From contig JAGZZN010000001.1 in assembly GCA_018377375.1 (NCBI GenBank), forward strand, positions 30,147 to 94,146: a DNA stretch of 64,000 nucleotides. The letters are read 5' to 3'. The translations under genes and the position numbers were made by a program. Every line of letters starts with the position of its first letter. The first letter of the stretch is position 1. Under the pieces are notes generated by a model. The model was given only the letters and a program-made list of their open reading frames with translations, ran no database searches and was not told the DNA's origin. Source of the stretch: Streptococcus parasanguinis (GTDB lineage Bacteria > Bacillota > Bacilli > Lactobacillales > Streptococcaceae). This document shows positions 36,448-46,565 of this stretch, piece after piece.

Positions 36448-38766
36448 TTATTTCTTCCGATGAAAGAACCAGCCTACCAACTTCTTGAAAACTTGAATCA
36501 AGACGAGAGCTAGAACTGCCATGATGGCGCAGATCAGCAGCGTTTGAAGCCTCAAGGGGCTCATGTTAAAGAATTTTCCTAGGATACTACTTGATACCAT
36601 AAAAGCCAGGATATTTCCTAGAAGAACCAGTCTCTTGTAGTGATTGAGAGGCTGGGATTCTTGATAGATGATGGCAAAACCGACGAAAGCCATCAAGCAG
36701 ATGGCTGCACTCGAGAGCTCTTCTGATTTCATACCAAATGCTGAAGAGAATAAAACCAGACTAAAGATCAGTATAAAATCCGTCAAGGCTGCAGGCAAGG
36801 CATGTTTAAAGACCGTTTCGATAAAGCGTCCCTTGATACGCTCACTGTTAGGCTCAAGCGCCAAGAAGAATCCTGGAATCCCAATCGTAAAGCCACTGAT
36901 CAAGGACATCTGCGACGGCATGATGGGATAGGTAAAGGCTAAGAGCGTCACTGAGATGGCCAACAAAATGGAGAAGATATTCTTGATCAAAAAGAGACTA
37001 GCTGATCGCTGAATGTTATTGACCACCCGGCGACCTTCTGCCACGATAGACGGCATCTTTCCAAAGTCAGAATCCAGTAAGACCACTTGCGCCATCTTTT
37101 TGGTCGCATCATTTCCAGATTCCATCGCAATACTACAATCCGCTGTTTTTAAGGCTAAAATATCGTTGACACCATCTCCGGTCATAGCGACCTTGTGTCC
37201 TTTTGCCTGCAAGCCTTCTACAAGGCTTTTCTTTTGCTCTGGTGTCACCCGACCAAAGACCGTATACTGGCTCGCCGCTTGGTGCAAGTCTTCTTCCGTC
37301 CGCAAGGTTCTGGCATCGATCAGATCTTCTGCTCCTTCAATGCCTGCTTTTTGTGCAATAGCTGAGACGGTAGCAGGGTTGTCCCCTGAAATGACCTTAA
37401 TGGTCACTCCTTGTTCTTTGAAGTAGGCAAAGGTTTCTTTGGCATTTTTTCTCAAAGGATTGGAGAGAATGATCCAGGCCACCAAATCTACAGGAGCCTC
37501 TAACGTCTCTCTAAGGTCTTCTCCCCTATATTTTCCAAAGGCCAAGACCCGATTACCTGCCTGCGTAGCTGGGGCGATCTCTTTTTCAAGCTCAGAGAAG
37601 CTTTCTCGTAAAACAAATTCTGGTGCGCCTAATACATAGATCCCCGATTCAAAGGCAATGGCCCCATACTTTTTCTTGGACGTAAAGGGCAGTATTTCAA
37701 GAGCTTTCCAAGGCTGGCTGACTGATGTCTTGTGGAATTTTCGGATCGCATCCATGGTATCGTTTTGATCCATACTAGCTTCTACATACTGAGCTAGAGT
37801 TTCCAAGTCTTGAGCGTCTTTTGCCGGACGAATCTCTGTCACTTCCATACCAGGCTCTGTAATGGTCCCTGTCTTATCGACACAAAGGACATCCACGCGC
37901 GATAGGGTCTCAATCCCCTTCATGCTATTGAGCAGAACCTTTTCCTTGGCCAATCTGACAGCACCAAGAGCCAGCGCCAAGGTCATCAAGAGATACAAAC
38001 CTTCTGGAATCATCCCGATCAAGGCTCCGACTGTTGAAGTCACACTGAGCTTGAGACTATCGCCTAGGCTGATATAGCTACGAAGAAAAAGGAGGGAACC
38101 TAGAGGAATGATCAGGAGACCAATAATCCCTACGATGCGGTTAACCGCATGAACCATATCAGACTCCTCATGGGACTTGACCTGCTTGGCTTCCAAGCTC
38201 AATTGGTTGATATAAGAGTCATTCCCAACTTTTTCCAAGCGGGCTACCCCTTGACCAGCAATCACAAAACTACCTGACATGAGCGCATCTTGCGCTCCTT
38301 TTTTGACCTCATCCGCTTCACCGGTCAATTGCGATTCATCGACTTTTAAGTCGCCCTCCAATAAGACCCCATCCGCATAGATCTGGTCTCCAGCTTGAAA
38401 GCGAACTAGATCGCCCTCCACCAGCTGATCGATAGGGAGGGCAATTTCTTTGCCTTCGCGAAGAGCGATCGCCTCGCTCATATGCAGAAATTGCATCTGA
38501 CGCAAGATCCGTCTAGAGCGGACTTCCTGCACAATTCCAACTAAGGAGTTGACCACGACAATCGGGACAAACAAGAGATTGTTCCAAGATTTCACGGCTA
38601 CCAGCAAAATAGCCAAAATCAAAAATATCAGATTAAAGTAGGTAAAGACATTGTCTCGAATGATCTGTCCTAGGCTTTTTTCTGTCTTGATTGTGACCTT
38701 ATTTTGCTTGCCCTCTTGGATCTTTTTTGCTACTTCTTCCTGACTGAGTCCTTCTAATTTATTCAT
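36448..38766 (-). CDS. P-type cation-transporting ATPase
   Basis: A 772-residue P-type (E1-E2) pump. The actuator motif LTGEADEV, phosphorylation motif CVDKTGTIT, the M4 segment with MIPEGLYLLMTLALALG and the hinge MTGDGVND are all visible in order, with a C-terminal membrane block. The absence of N-terminal metal-binding domains argues against a copper or zinc pump. The ion is uncertain; calcium, magnesium or manganese are possible. The start at 38766 (MNKLEGLSQEEVAKK) follows GAGGAAAG; a GTG four codons earlier overlaps the preceding stop codon. Confidence 0.88.
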   Translation of the reverse strand: MNKLEGLSQEEVAKKIQEGKQNKVTIKTEKSLGQIIRDNVFTYFNLIFLILAILLVAVKSWNNLLFVPIVVVNSLVGIVQEVRSRRILRQMQFLHMSEAIALREGKEIALPIDQLVEGDLVRFQAGDQIYADGVLLEGDLKVDESQLTGEADEVKKGAQDALMSGSFVIAGQGVARLEKVGNDSYINQLSLEAKQVKSHEESDMVHAVNRIVGIIGLLIIPLGSLLFLRSYISLGDSLKLSVTSTVGALIGMIPEGLYLLMTLALALGAVRLAKEKVLLNSMKGIETLSRVDVLCVDKTGTITEPGMEVTEIRPAKDAQDLETLAQYVEASMDQNDTMDAIRKFHKTSVSQPWKALEILPFTSKKKYGAIAFESGIYVLGAPEFVLRESFSELEKEIAPATQAGNRVLAFGKYRGEDLRETLEAPVDLVAWIILSNPLRKNAKETFAYFKEQGVTIKVISGDNPATVSAIAQKAGIEGAEDLIDARTLRTEEDLHQAASQYTVFGRVTPEQKKSLVEGLQAKGHKVAMTGDGVNDILALKTADCSIAMESGNDATKKMAQVVLLDSDFGKMPSIVAEGRRVVNNIQRSASLFLIKNIFSILLAISVTLLAFTYPIMPSQMSLISGFTIGIPGFFLALEPNSERIKGRFIETVFKHALPAALTDFILIFSLVLFSSAFGMKSEELSSAAICLMAFVGFAIIYQESQPLNHYKRLVLLGNILAFMVSSSILGKFFNMSPLRLQTLLICAIMAVLALVLIQVFKKLVGWFFHRKK

Positions 38767-38774
38767 TGCTTTCC

Positions 38775-39161
38775 TCACTCATGTATTTCCAAGGGCAATC
38801 CTTCTGGATCGAAGAAAAATGCCATTTTCTTACCATCAAAGTCATCATAGCGAAGGCCTGTATTCTCAATACCTAGCTGATCCAATCTAGCTAGATACGC
38901 CTCCACATCCTCCACTTTAAAGGCCAGATGACGAAGCCCAGCATGCTCGGGCAAGGGGATCTTAGGTCGTTCTGGAGCCGTTGGTTTGATAAAAAGTTCC
39001 AAAGTCAATTGCCCCTGACGGAGATTGATCAAGATATCTCCGCGTTCAGGACGGTCATATTCACTGACAATCGCAAAGCCCAACTGGTCCACATAGAAAT
39101 GCAGCATGGCATCGCGATCCCGTCCAATGATGGCAATATGATGAATCATGTCTAACTTCAT
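38775..39161 (-). CDS. VOC-family (glyoxalase-like) protein
   Basis: A 128-residue single-domain vicinal oxygen chelate protein. It opens DMIHHIAIIGRDRDAMLHFYVDQLGF and closes KMAFFFDPEGLPLEIHE, with the expected His and Glu metal ligands (HHIAI, GLRHLAF, LEIHE). It resembles GloA/SMU-type glyoxalases, but the substrate is not assignable. It is coupled to the P-type ATPase gene, 8 bases downstream. Confidence 0.85.
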   Translation of the reverse strand: MKLDMIHHIAIIGRDRDAMLHFYVDQLGFAIVSEYDRPERGDILINLRQGQLTLELFIKPTAPERPKIPLPEHAGLRHLAFKVEDVEAYLARLDQLGIENTGLRYDDFDGKKMAFFFDPEGLPLEIHE

Positions 39162-39222
39162 CTGGTCCTACTTTCTATTTTCTATAAAAAGAAAAGGGAG
39201 TGGGGCAAGTGCCCTCTTCCCC

Positions 39223-41586
39223 CTAGACTGATTGTTGCAATACTTTCCGAGGCTTGGTTCCTTCAGCAGGTCCAATCACACCGGCTGCTTCCAACTCTTC
39301 CATGAGGCGAGTCGCTCGGTTAAAGCCAACTGACAAGCGACGCTGAATCATCGACGCACTGGCTTTTTGGGTTTCAACCACGAGCGCCTTGGCATCTTCA
39401 AAGAGAGGATCGCCTTCATCAGAGCCACCCATGCCTCCATCAAAGTCCGATTCGGATACTTCGCCTGGATCAAAGGCATCATCATAATCGGCTTCTGCCT
39501 GCTCCTTGACAAAGTTGACAATCCGCTCCACATCATCATCTGAGATAAAGGAGCCTTGCAGACGAATCGGGTGGTTTTCATCAATCGGTTTAAAGAGCAT
39601 GTCCCCACGACCGAGCAATTTCTCTGCCCCATTTTCATCCAAGATAGTTCGTGAGTCGGTCCCAGATGATACCGCAAAAGCGACACGGGAAGGCACATTG
39701 GCCTTGATCAAACCTGAGATAACGTCAACCGATGGCCGCTGAGTCGCAAGGATCATGTGGATCCCCGCTGCACGCGCCTTTTGTCCAAGGCGAATAATAG
39801 CATCTTCCACTTCTTTACTTGCGACCATCATCAAGTCTGCCAACTCATCAACAATGACCACAATCAATGGAAGGGGAACTTGCTTCATCTCAGACTGGGC
39901 ATTGTACTCAGCCACCTTGGCATTAAAGCCAGCAATATTGCGAGCACCCACTTTCGAGAAGAGCTCGTAGCGATTTTCCATCTCATCAACGACCTTCTGC
40001 AGGGCTCGACTGGCCTTTCGTGGGTTGGTCACAACTGGGATCAAAAGGTGAGGAATATCATTGTAGACTGAAAGCTCCACCATCTTTGGATCGACCATCA
40101 TAAACTTGACTTCGTCCGGACGGGCCTTCATCAAGATACTCGAAATAATCCCATTGACCGCTACTGACTTACCAGATCCGGTCGAACCCGCTACCAAGAG
40201 GTGGGGCATCCGAGCCAAATCAAAAGTCCGAGCTGAACCATCTACAGCCTTCCCAAGAGGAATCTCAAGGAGTTTAGCTGGATCTGTTTTGGACTGCTCC
40301 CACAATTCACGGAAGGAAACGGTCGCAATCTCTGAGTTGGGCACTTCAATCCCGACCAGAGACTTCCCTGGAATTGGTGCTTCAATCCGCACATCCTTGG
40401 CAGCTAGGGCCAAGGCCAAATCATCTGCTAGGTTGGAGATGCGGTTGACCCGCACACCAACAGCTGGCTTGACTTCATACTTGGTGACAGAAGGACCGAT
40501 CTCTGCCCGCTCCACTGTCGCCTTGATATTGAAGCTTGCAAAGGTTTCTTCCAAAATGCGGATATTCTGACGAACGATGTTTTTCTCTTTGGATTGATTT
40601 TTGGGCTTGTCAGGTGCGAAGAGATCAATGGTTGGAAGCTTGTACTGGAGGAGTTCCTTAGGTGTGAAATCCACTTGAACTTCTTCTCCATCGTCCTCGA
40701 ATTCTTCGGCTTCCGGAAGCTCTTCGTATGCTTCAGGCTCTTCAGGCCATTCTTCATCTGGCAGGTAGATCTCTGGTGTTGCTGGTGCGACAATTTCGGC
40801 TTCTGGGAAGGTCTCTGTGAACGGCTCTTCCGCCAGCACCTCTCCCGTTTCAGGGTCTACAGGATGCCCTTCCATTGAAAGGGGAGATGGAAGAACTGCA
40901 CTTGCTTCTTCTTGCTCTCTTTCAGCTGCAGCAGCTTCCTCAGCAGCTCTCGCTTCTTTTTCAAGGAATTTCTGCTCGCGACGTTCTTTGCGTTTTTCCA
41001 TAGAAGCGTGGAAGGCTTCCGATCCCTTTTCAAACAAATCATAGATGGAGTATGGACTCATCAAGAGGATCCCCAATCCAATAAAGAGAAGGCCAATAAA
41101 ATAAGAGCCAATATTTGAAAAGAGGAAGGAAATCGGAGCATAAAGAAGGGCACCGATCATACCACCACCGGCAAAGCTCTCCACTCGCAGATGAATCAGG
41201 TCTGCCATGATTCTTGAAAAGGTGACCTTGATCCCATTATTGTCTAAATGAAGGGAGGATACAAAGAAGGCCTGAAACATCAAGAGAAGCCCAGCAAAGA
41301 AGCTTAGGAATCCTGAAATCACCCCTTCGTGTTTGTCCAGCCATTTAAAAGCATAGAGGTAGAAAAAGGTCGCTAAAATAGCCAAGTAAGCCAAACTCCC
41401 AACAAACAGTCGGATCAAGTTGTAGGCCAAGACCCCTACTGCCCCCAATTTCAAGGCTGCAAAGACTAAAACCAGACTAATCAGAATGGTCGCAATCATG
41501 CGATGAATCGCTTTTTTTCTTTCTAATTCTGCTTTGGACAGTCGTCTCGTCGACCGTGTTTTTTTTGATTGATTATTGTTTGCCAT
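39223..41586 (-). CDS. ftsK: DNA translocase FtsK/SpoIIIE
   Basis: A 787-residue septal DNA pump. Four to five N-terminal helices (residues 28-190) anchor it. An acidic linker ([24 protein letters not shown]) follows, then the RecA-like motor with Walker [14 protein letters not shown] and Walker [14 protein letters not shown], and the C-terminal gamma winged helix ([27 protein letters not shown]) that reads KOPS-like sequences. Full length and intact. Confidence 0.96.
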   Translation of the reverse strand: MANNNQSKKTRSTRRLSKAELERKKAIHRMIATILISLVLVFAALKLGAVGVLAYNLIRLFVGSLAYLAILATFFYLYAFKWLDKHEGVISGFLSFFAGLLLMFQAFFVSSLHLDNNGIKVTFSRIMADLIHLRVESFAGGGMIGALLYAPISFLFSNIGSYFIGLLFIGLGILLMSPYSIYDLFEKGSEAFHASMEKRKERREQKFLEKEARAAEEAAAAEREQEEASAVLPSPLSMEGHPVDPETGEVLAEEPFTETFPEAEIVAPATPEIYLPDEEWPEEPEAYEELPEAEEFEDDGEEVQVDFTPKELLQYKLPTIDLFAPDKPKNQSKEKNIVRQNIRILEETFASFNIKATVERAEIGPSVTKYEVKPAVGVRVNRISNLADDLALALAAKDVRIEAPIPGKSLVGIEVPNSEIATVSFRELWEQSKTDPAKLLEIPLGKAVDGSARTFDLARMPHLLVAGSTGSGKSVAVNGIISSILMKARPDEVKFMMVDPKMVELSVYNDIPHLLIPVVTNPRKASRALQKVVDEMENRYELFSKVGARNIAGFNAKVAEYNAQSEMKQVPLPLIVVIVDELADLMMVASKEVEDAIIRLGQKARAAGIHMILATQRPSVDVISGLIKANVPSRVAFAVSSGTDSRTILDENGAEKLLGRGDMLFKPIDENHPIRLQGSFISDDDVERIVNFVKEQAEADYDDAFDPGEVSESDFDGGMGGSDEGDPLFEDAKALVVETQKASASMIQRRLSVGFNRATRLMEELEAAGVIGPAEGTKPRKVLQQSV

Positions 41587-41658
41587 AACCTTTATTATAT
41601 CACATTTCCAAGCCAGTTCTCTAGTAAAATCATTTCCTCAATTTTGCAGTATAAAGTA

Positions 41659-41684
41659 AAAAACAGCACCGAGTGGGTACTGTT
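41659..41684 (-). terminator. Terminator of the unknown membrane-protein operon
   Basis: Minus-strand AACAGTACC-CACTC-GGTGCTGTT with one mismatch, followed by a T-run, 50 bases after the stop at 41738. Confidence 0.8.
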
Positions 41685-41737
41685 CTTTAGAGCTGTTTAG
41701 AACGATATTCAATGATGTTCAAATTCCAAAATGGTTC

Positions 41738-42241
41738 TTACTCAGATTTTTTATCCTCCGGTGTGATGGTATCTAGAACTTGGTCGAATTTTTGCTCTCT
41801 TTCCAAGTCATGATCCATTTGAATGATATCGATTTGATCTTGTACATTTGTTTGTTGGACTTGTGGTTTATATAGTGAGGTAAATCCTACTCCAATCACC
41901 AATAGACTCGCTCCAAGGACGCAAAGTCTTTTGACATGCCAAGCCATAGGCAAGGGAATTTTTGCTCCGAAACCTGATTTCTTGACCCAATCCGGATGGT
42001 CTCGCATGACACGATTAGCTGCCATCAGAGGCATCAGGTAGCCAAAGAGCGCAATGACCGTTGTCAAGCCAATCACCCTAAAACGATTCTGATTGGACGG
42101 AGAAACATGATTCACTTCCATCAGGACCATGCCCGTAATCACTAAAATAATGACCAGTAATAAGCCCAAAGATCTCCATAGACCTTCTCTACGGTAACAT
42201 TTCAATTCATCAAACGACATCTCGTTAAAATTCTTATTCAT
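41738..42241 (-). CDS. Membrane protein of unknown function, last gene of operon
   Basis: A 167-residue protein I do not recognise. Three predicted helices are visible (LGLLLVIILVITGMVLM; VIGLTTVIALFGYLMPLMAA; VLGASLLVIGVGFTSLY). A short cytosolic N-terminus (MNKNFNEMSFDELKCYRREG) and a hydrophilic, acidic tail (QMDHDLEREQKFDQVLDTITPEDKKSE) flank them. Its start overlaps the preceding gene by 8 bases, so it is translated with it. No enzymatic motif. Confidence 0.7.
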   Translation of the reverse strand: MNKNFNEMSFDELKCYRREGLWRSLGLLLVIILVITGMVLMEVNHVSPSNQNRFRVIGLTTVIALFGYLMPLMAANRVMRDHPDWVKKSGFGAKIPLPMAWHVKRLCVLGASLLVIGVGFTSLYKPQVQQTNVQDQIDIIQMDHDLEREQKFDQVLDTITPEDKKSE

Positions 42242-43133
42242 TCTCCAATAACTCCTTGTGTTTTTTCAGGTATTTTTTGCCATACCATTCTTCTACAGAC
42301 TTACCTTCCCATTCTCGGTATTCTTCATGATATTTTAATTTGTAGTACCCCTGCAACATATAGGGAAACATGAAATAAATTTCAAATGCAGAGATCAGTA
42401 TATTGAAAACTAGGAATAAAAATAAAACACCTAATCCTCCAACCAAATTATCTGCATTTCCTATTGAATCTGAAAATATCGTACGAAAAATAATCCAGAG
42501 TGCTACAACTATTCCACCATACTTGACAATAAATTTAAATACTTTATTAAACACTTTATCAATCGGGCTCTCTATTCCAGTTCCACCATATAATAATTTA
42601 AGTAATGAGGTAGACTTAGCACGTATCAGGTATATGATTGTAAAGAGAAACAAACCTTCCATGGCAAATAATCCTAAATATCCAACTAAACCATAGAGTA
42701 AATTCAACAATAGAAGATTTAACTCAATTAGAAGCCATATTAAAAAGGAGACCATAAAATGAAACTGACCTCTATAGATCAAAATGAACTGTTGGTTGAA
42801 TTGCTTCCCTAATATAATCAGCAAAATCCATATTGCTACCCCCATCCAAAATACCCAGTATGGAAGAAAATTAATTTCGGACAAGTGTACTGTTAAATCC
42901 TTAGGATTAGCATGATAAAATAAATAATCATTTACAGCAACAATCAACCAATTAGGACCAATTATAAATAAGACCGTCAAAAATACTAACCAGACATATG
43001 ACTTCAAGATCCCTCTATATTTTTCTTTTTTTAGAGCATCCTGATAATTTTCCTGTGCAAATTTTCCTGAAATGCCATCGTCTAATAAATTTAAACTCTC
43101 TTCAAAACTGGCTTTAAAGATTGATTTCTTCAT
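42234..43133 (-). CDS. Membrane protein of unknown function, paralogue of the next gene upstream
   Basis: A 299-residue protein with six or seven predicted helices. It shares its ends with the 43114-44013 product: an N-terminal KKSIFKASFEES and a C-terminal segment EEYREWEGKSVEEWYGKKYL followed by KKHKELLE, while the membrane core has diverged. I know no family for this. The conserved tails suggest that both interact with the same partner or surface. It overlaps both neighbours (20 and 8 bases). AT-rich. Confidence 0.7.
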   Translation of the reverse strand: MKKSIFKASFEESLNLLDDGISGKFAQENYQDALKKEKYRGILKSYVWLVFLTVLFIIGPNWLIVAVNDYLFYHANPKDLTVHLSEINFLPYWVFWMGVAIWILLIILGKQFNQQFILIYRGQFHFMVSFLIWLLIELNLLLLNLLYGLVGYLGLFAMEGLFLFTIIYLIRAKSTSLLKLLYGGTGIESPIDKVFNKVFKFIVKYGGIVVALWIIFRTIFSDSIGNADNLVGGLGVLFLFLVFNILISAFEIYFMFPYMLQGYYKLKYHEEYREWEGKSVEEWYGKKYLKKHKELLENE

Positions 43134-44013
43134 TCTTACCTTCCAACAACTCCTTGTGTTTGTTCAAGTACTTTTTCCCATACCATTCTTCCAGCGACTT
43201 TCCTTCGAACTCGCGATATTCTTCTGAATATTTATTTCGGTAGTAACCATACAGTGAATGGGGCAAAAACAATACAAAAAATGCACCTATCATGATGACG
43301 TTAAAAACAAAAGAGATGCCAATAATAGATAATGTCCCCCAAAAATCAGTTCTAATTTCTCCAATCCTAGGAAACAAAAGTTTCAGAATCATCCATCCTG
43401 CTACGATTCCGCTACCTACCATTGTAACAATATGTATGAACTTTCTCTGTCTGATGGTCATACTGCTATCTTGCACTCCATAAAGACGAGTTTTTATGGA
43501 CGCAATTCTAACTCGTATGACAAAAAATAGAATTATGAGGGTGAATAAATAGAATAAGATTAACCCAATAACTGTGAGAAATTTCCCTAAAATACTAATA
43601 AAAAATAAGTTATAAGCTAGCACCATCCAAAAAATATATAAATTCGCATTTAAAGTTGTAATATACGAAAGATTGGCAGGATACTTTTTCCATAGATTGA
43701 TTTTACAAGCGATAAACCATAAAAACGAGCACAAGAAAAACAGCCAAAGTGGATAGAAATTGATCCCCCAGGTTTCAAATGGTGTATCAGGATCAGGATG
43801 ATGAATTTCCGACTCCATTAATGCAGAAAATCCAAACATGAATAATATCCCCAAAAATGAAAATAGTTTCCTCGCAATACTAAATGGCTTTGTGTAGATT
43901 TTGCGACTATTCGCTTCTCGAACCATATAATCGATAAAGCCATCGTGACGCAAACGACGGCTCTCATAAAAATTGGCCTTAAAGATTGATTTCTTCAATT
44001 TTCTTGAATCCAT
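43114..44013 (-). CDS. Membrane protein of unknown function, paralogue
   Basis: A 299-residue protein, the same length as its paralogue. It begins MDSRKLKKSIFKANFYESRRLRHDGF, has six predicted helices, and ends with EEYREFEGKSLEEWYGKKYL, NKHKELLE and a short acidic tail. No catalytic motif or signal peptide. It follows the TPR-like gene by 61 bases. Function unknown. Confidence 0.7.
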   Translation of the reverse strand: MDSRKLKKSIFKANFYESRRLRHDGFIDYMVREANSRKIYTKPFSIARKLFSFLGILFMFGFSALMESEIHHPDPDTPFETWGINFYPLWLFFLCSFLWFIACKINLWKKYPANLSYITTLNANLYIFWMVLAYNLFFISILGKFLTVIGLILFYLFTLIILFFVIRVRIASIKTRLYGVQDSSMTIRQRKFIHIVTMVGSGIVAGWMILKLLFPRIGEIRTDFWGTLSIIGISFVFNVIMIGAFFVLFLPHSLYGYYRNKYSEEYREFEGKSLEEWYGKKYLNKHKELLEGKNEEINL

Positions 44014-44074
44014 TTTTTATTTTTTTCCTCAGACTTCTAGGTATACTTTTTAGCTTATTCCATTTTAACACTTT

Positions 44075-45337
44075 TTAATGTTTTTCAACTCTGACCGTTC
44101 CTTTTTCATATCCATCATACATAGGGCTATTCTTGCTCACATAAGTGCGAATATCATGTGAAGAGTCAGACTGCTCAAAAAGCGATAGAGAACCCGATTG
44201 TAAAATTCCACCATATTGCTTCCCATCGACGGTCAACTCGATATTTTCTCGATCAAAAGGATACATCTTCTCCTCGCCCTTCTCCTTCACTATCACATGA
44301 TCTCCATCAATCTTGATCCAGGATTCTTTATTAAGCGAGGCAGTTTTTGTCTCCATATTATCGACCGACAAATAATAGATCCCATTAATTGGCCGATTGG
44401 ACTCCACCAAGTTCATGATGATCGCTCCGACAAAAAGAATCGGAAAAATCAACAATAACCATTTCCATTTCTTTTTCCCCTTCTTTTTAGGAAGTTCCGC
44501 CTCAGGAAGAGGCAGATCAGCTATTAGAGTCGCAAGTCTCTCAGACTCCTGCTTTGGATCTGGCATAAGATCAGATAAAGAGCGATCTTCACTCGCTAAC
44601 CATTGCTTGGCCATCTGGACAAAATACAGCCGCTCATCTTCTTGTGCAATCTCTTCAAATAAAGAAATAGCCAGCGCCAAATCTCCCTTTAAATGGGCAT
44701 TTAATCCTTTAAAATAACGATTTTCCAAACGTTGAAAAGCCTGTGAACCACTCACATGATCAAAATAGTCATTGGGGTGCTGGTCGACAAGAATGTCATA
44801 GATAGCCAATTGTTTCTGAAGGGCTTCATCTTTTTCCGCTTCATCCTTGAAGGAAATATATGAAAACTTCTTCTGAATCTCTTCCTTACTGATGCCTTTT
44901 CCTGAAAGAAGGGAAGATTTTATGAAAATTCCCAAGAGGGATGAACGATCAGTCCTAGCTATGTTTTGATTTTGTAAAAACTCTATTCGATCGATCGCTG
45001 ATGAGAAATCTCCAATCATGTAGCAATATACCACACTAGCAAGACAAGCAGCTTTTTTGCTTATACTAAATCTAGCACTATTTCCCGATTGTGCCCATTC
45101 ATGCCAAAAATCGATCCCTGAGGAAGCATTTAAAATCTTAAGACATTCTTTTCCAAACCATCTATTCATCAAAACAAAAAGAAGGAATATAAGACCAAGC
45201 ACTACTAGCAAGGTATTCGAATAAAAGTCTTGATGATCCGGATACAGACTAGATAAATAGAAATGGGCAACAACCAAACTAATCATCCCAATCCAAAGTA
45301 GTATCATATATTTTTTTCTTAATTTGCTATAACTCAT
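44075..45337 (-). CDS. Membrane-anchored protein with TPR-like middle, unknown function
   Basis: A 420-residue protein. Two N-terminal helices (residues 10-28 and 41-60) are followed by a long helical, TPR-like cytosolic part (LAIYDILVDQHPNDYFDHVSGSQAF; FKGLNAHLKGDLALAISLFEEI). A lysine-rich stop (KKKGKKKWKW) precedes a third helix (LLLIFPILFVGAIIMNLV), and an extracellular beta-rich tail follows (INGIYYLSVDNMETKTASL...). It resembles no named family that I can recall. It has its own promoter at 45367-45395, a near copy of the one before 46512. Confidence 0.7.
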   Translation of the reverse strand: MSYSKLRKKYMILLWIGMISLVVAHFYLSSLYPDHQDFYSNTLLVVLGLIFLLFVLMNRWFGKECLKILNASSGIDFWHEWAQSGNSARFSISKKAACLASVVYCYMIGDFSSAIDRIEFLQNQNIARTDRSSLLGIFIKSSLLSGKGISKEEIQKKFSYISFKDEAEKDEALQKQLAIYDILVDQHPNDYFDHVSGSQAFQRLENRYFKGLNAHLKGDLALAISLFEEIAQEDERLYFVQMAKQWLASEDRSLSDLMPDPKQESERLATLIADLPLPEAELPKKKGKKKWKWLLLIFPILFVGAIIMNLVESNRPINGIYYLSVDNMETKTASLNKESWIKIDGDHVIVKEKGEEKMYPFDRENIELTVDGKQYGGILQSGSLSLFEQSDSSHDIRTYVSKNSPMYDGYEKGTVRVEKH

Positions 45338-45364
45338 AGGTCACTCCCTTTTTAGTGTTATCTC

Positions 45365-45419
45365 CCATCATACCGAATTTTCCATCTCTACGCAACTTCC
45401 TTCTTAATTAGTGATTTAT
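45365..45419 (-). repeat. Duplicated promoter segment A (before 45337)
   Basis: About 55 bases that match 46566-46620 at all but a handful of positions. It holds minus-strand TTGCGT (45395-45390), 17-bp spacer and TATGAT (45372-45367). The upstream part (ATAAATCACTAATTAAGAAG) is identical in both and could be a shared control site. Confidence 0.8.
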
Positions 45420-45424
45420 TCAAA

Positions 45425-45450
45425 AAAGAAGTCACCCTTTGAGGATGACG
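45425..45450 (-). terminator. Terminator before duplicated promoter A
   Basis: Minus-strand GTCATCC-TCAAA-GGGTGAC followed by TTCTTTTTTG. It lies just after the remnant reading frame ending at 45472. Confidence 0.75.
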
Positions 45451-45471
45451 AATGCTAAAGAATTAAGGAAA

Positions 45472-45687
45472 CTATTTCTTTTCCAAAATTTTTAAATAGT
45501 GTGTTTTTTTGAATTGGCCACATAATGTTAATACAACAAAGAAATACCACATCAAAAAACTTATAAATAATAACAGAAAGCTTCCGAAGGTAAGATAAAA
45601 GAGGGATAATCCTAAGGTGATGAGTCCAAAAACAAGAATCAGCAAATAGGTTTTAATTCCATTTGACTTTTGTACTTGAAAATAATG
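45472..45687 (-). pseudogene. In-frame continuation after an amber stop; membrane-protein remnant
   Basis: After the TAG at 45688-45690 the same frame stays open for 71 codons. It encodes a hydrophilic start (HYFQVQKSNGIKTY), two hydrophobic stretches (LLILVFGLITLGLSLFYLTF and FLLLFISFLMWYFFVVLTL) and a basic end (KKTHYLKILEKK), then TAG and a terminator. There is no ATG or GTG in it; only a TTG in TYLLIL could start it. Either the upstream gene lost its C-terminal third to a stop mutation, or this is a small gene with a rare start. Confidence 0.55.
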
Positions 45688-46512
45688 CTAAGGTATATCG
45701 TAAGGAATGACATTCACTGTATACTTCTGCCTTCTGCGTTTCAATTGCCATATAGCGATGACAAGCATCAATCCAAACGATAGCACTAGTGGGATGATGC
45801 CATGAAAGGATACTCGATCTGTTAACAGATAAATGCCATAGAAAAGGATGCCACTTGGAGTAAAGATAATGGGAAATGGAACACTTTTTCCGACATAGAG
45901 CTTATTTTCTTTAGGATGATAAAATACTGTTTTTTCTAGGTTCCCTTGATCTGCACCGAATTCGACCAAATCGCGTAAAGGGAATTGTTGTCGATCCTTC
46001 GACGCTAACACAATCTGTTCAAAATCCACTTCCGTAGGCTCCTGCTCAAGAGCTTTATTTGCTTCTACCTGGGCTTGAAGATGCTCTTGGTAATACTTCA
46101 GTAATTCCTTAATTTTCCGTTTGGTACTAAGGAATTTAAGTGTAACTGAACGATCAGAAGTCCCATTGCCTATGACATTTCCTTCCACATAAATTGGATA
46201 ATTGGTGATCCCTCGAGACGTATTCTTTTCTCCCAAACGGACAACAATGGTTAATGGGTCTAGGCGATAGCGCTTGAAATTGCGATCGACCACTATTTCT
46301 GAGTTCCTAATCTCTATTCTTCCCATCGATGAAAAAGCAATCCAGCCAACTGTCACTAGAAGAGAACAAGCAGCCAATAAGGCTGTTAGGTTTTCAAAAA
46401 AATCATCTTCAATCAGTAATTGGATGATGGCGATAAACATCGACACTACTAAAAAAATCAAAAAATACAGTGAACTTCTCGAGTAAATATAAAATTTACA
46501 TGGTTGTTTCAT
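45688..46512 (-). CDS. Membrane protein of unknown function, possibly truncated by an amber codon
   Basis: A 274-residue protein. Two N-terminal helices (LYFLIFLVVSMFIAIIQLLI; LTALLAACSLLVTVGWIAF) are followed by a beta-rich region with the feel of a bacterial PH-like domain (GRIEIRNSEIVVDRNFKRYRLDPLTIVVRLG), a helical part (LLKYYQEHLQAQVEANKAL) and two C-terminal helices. It ends KYTVNVIPYDIP at a TAG after which the frame continues for 71 codons. It is first in the unknown operon, with a promoter at 46568-46596. Family not recognised. Confidence 0.7.
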   Translation of the reverse strand: MKQPCKFYIYSRSSLYFLIFLVVSMFIAIIQLLIEDDFFENLTALLAACSLLVTVGWIAFSSMGRIEIRNSEIVVDRNFKRYRLDPLTIVVRLGEKNTSRGITNYPIYVEGNVIGNGTSDRSVTLKFLSTKRKIKELLKYYQEHLQAQVEANKALEQEPTEVDFEQIVLASKDRQQFPLRDLVEFGADQGNLEKTVFYHPKENKLYVGKSVPFPIIFTPSGILFYGIYLLTDRVSFHGIIPLVLSFGLMLVIAIWQLKRRRQKYTVNVIPYDIP

Positions 46513-46565
46513 TTATGATATTCTTCCTCTATAAAAAATCTATTTCACAACTCTAAAAGCACTTT

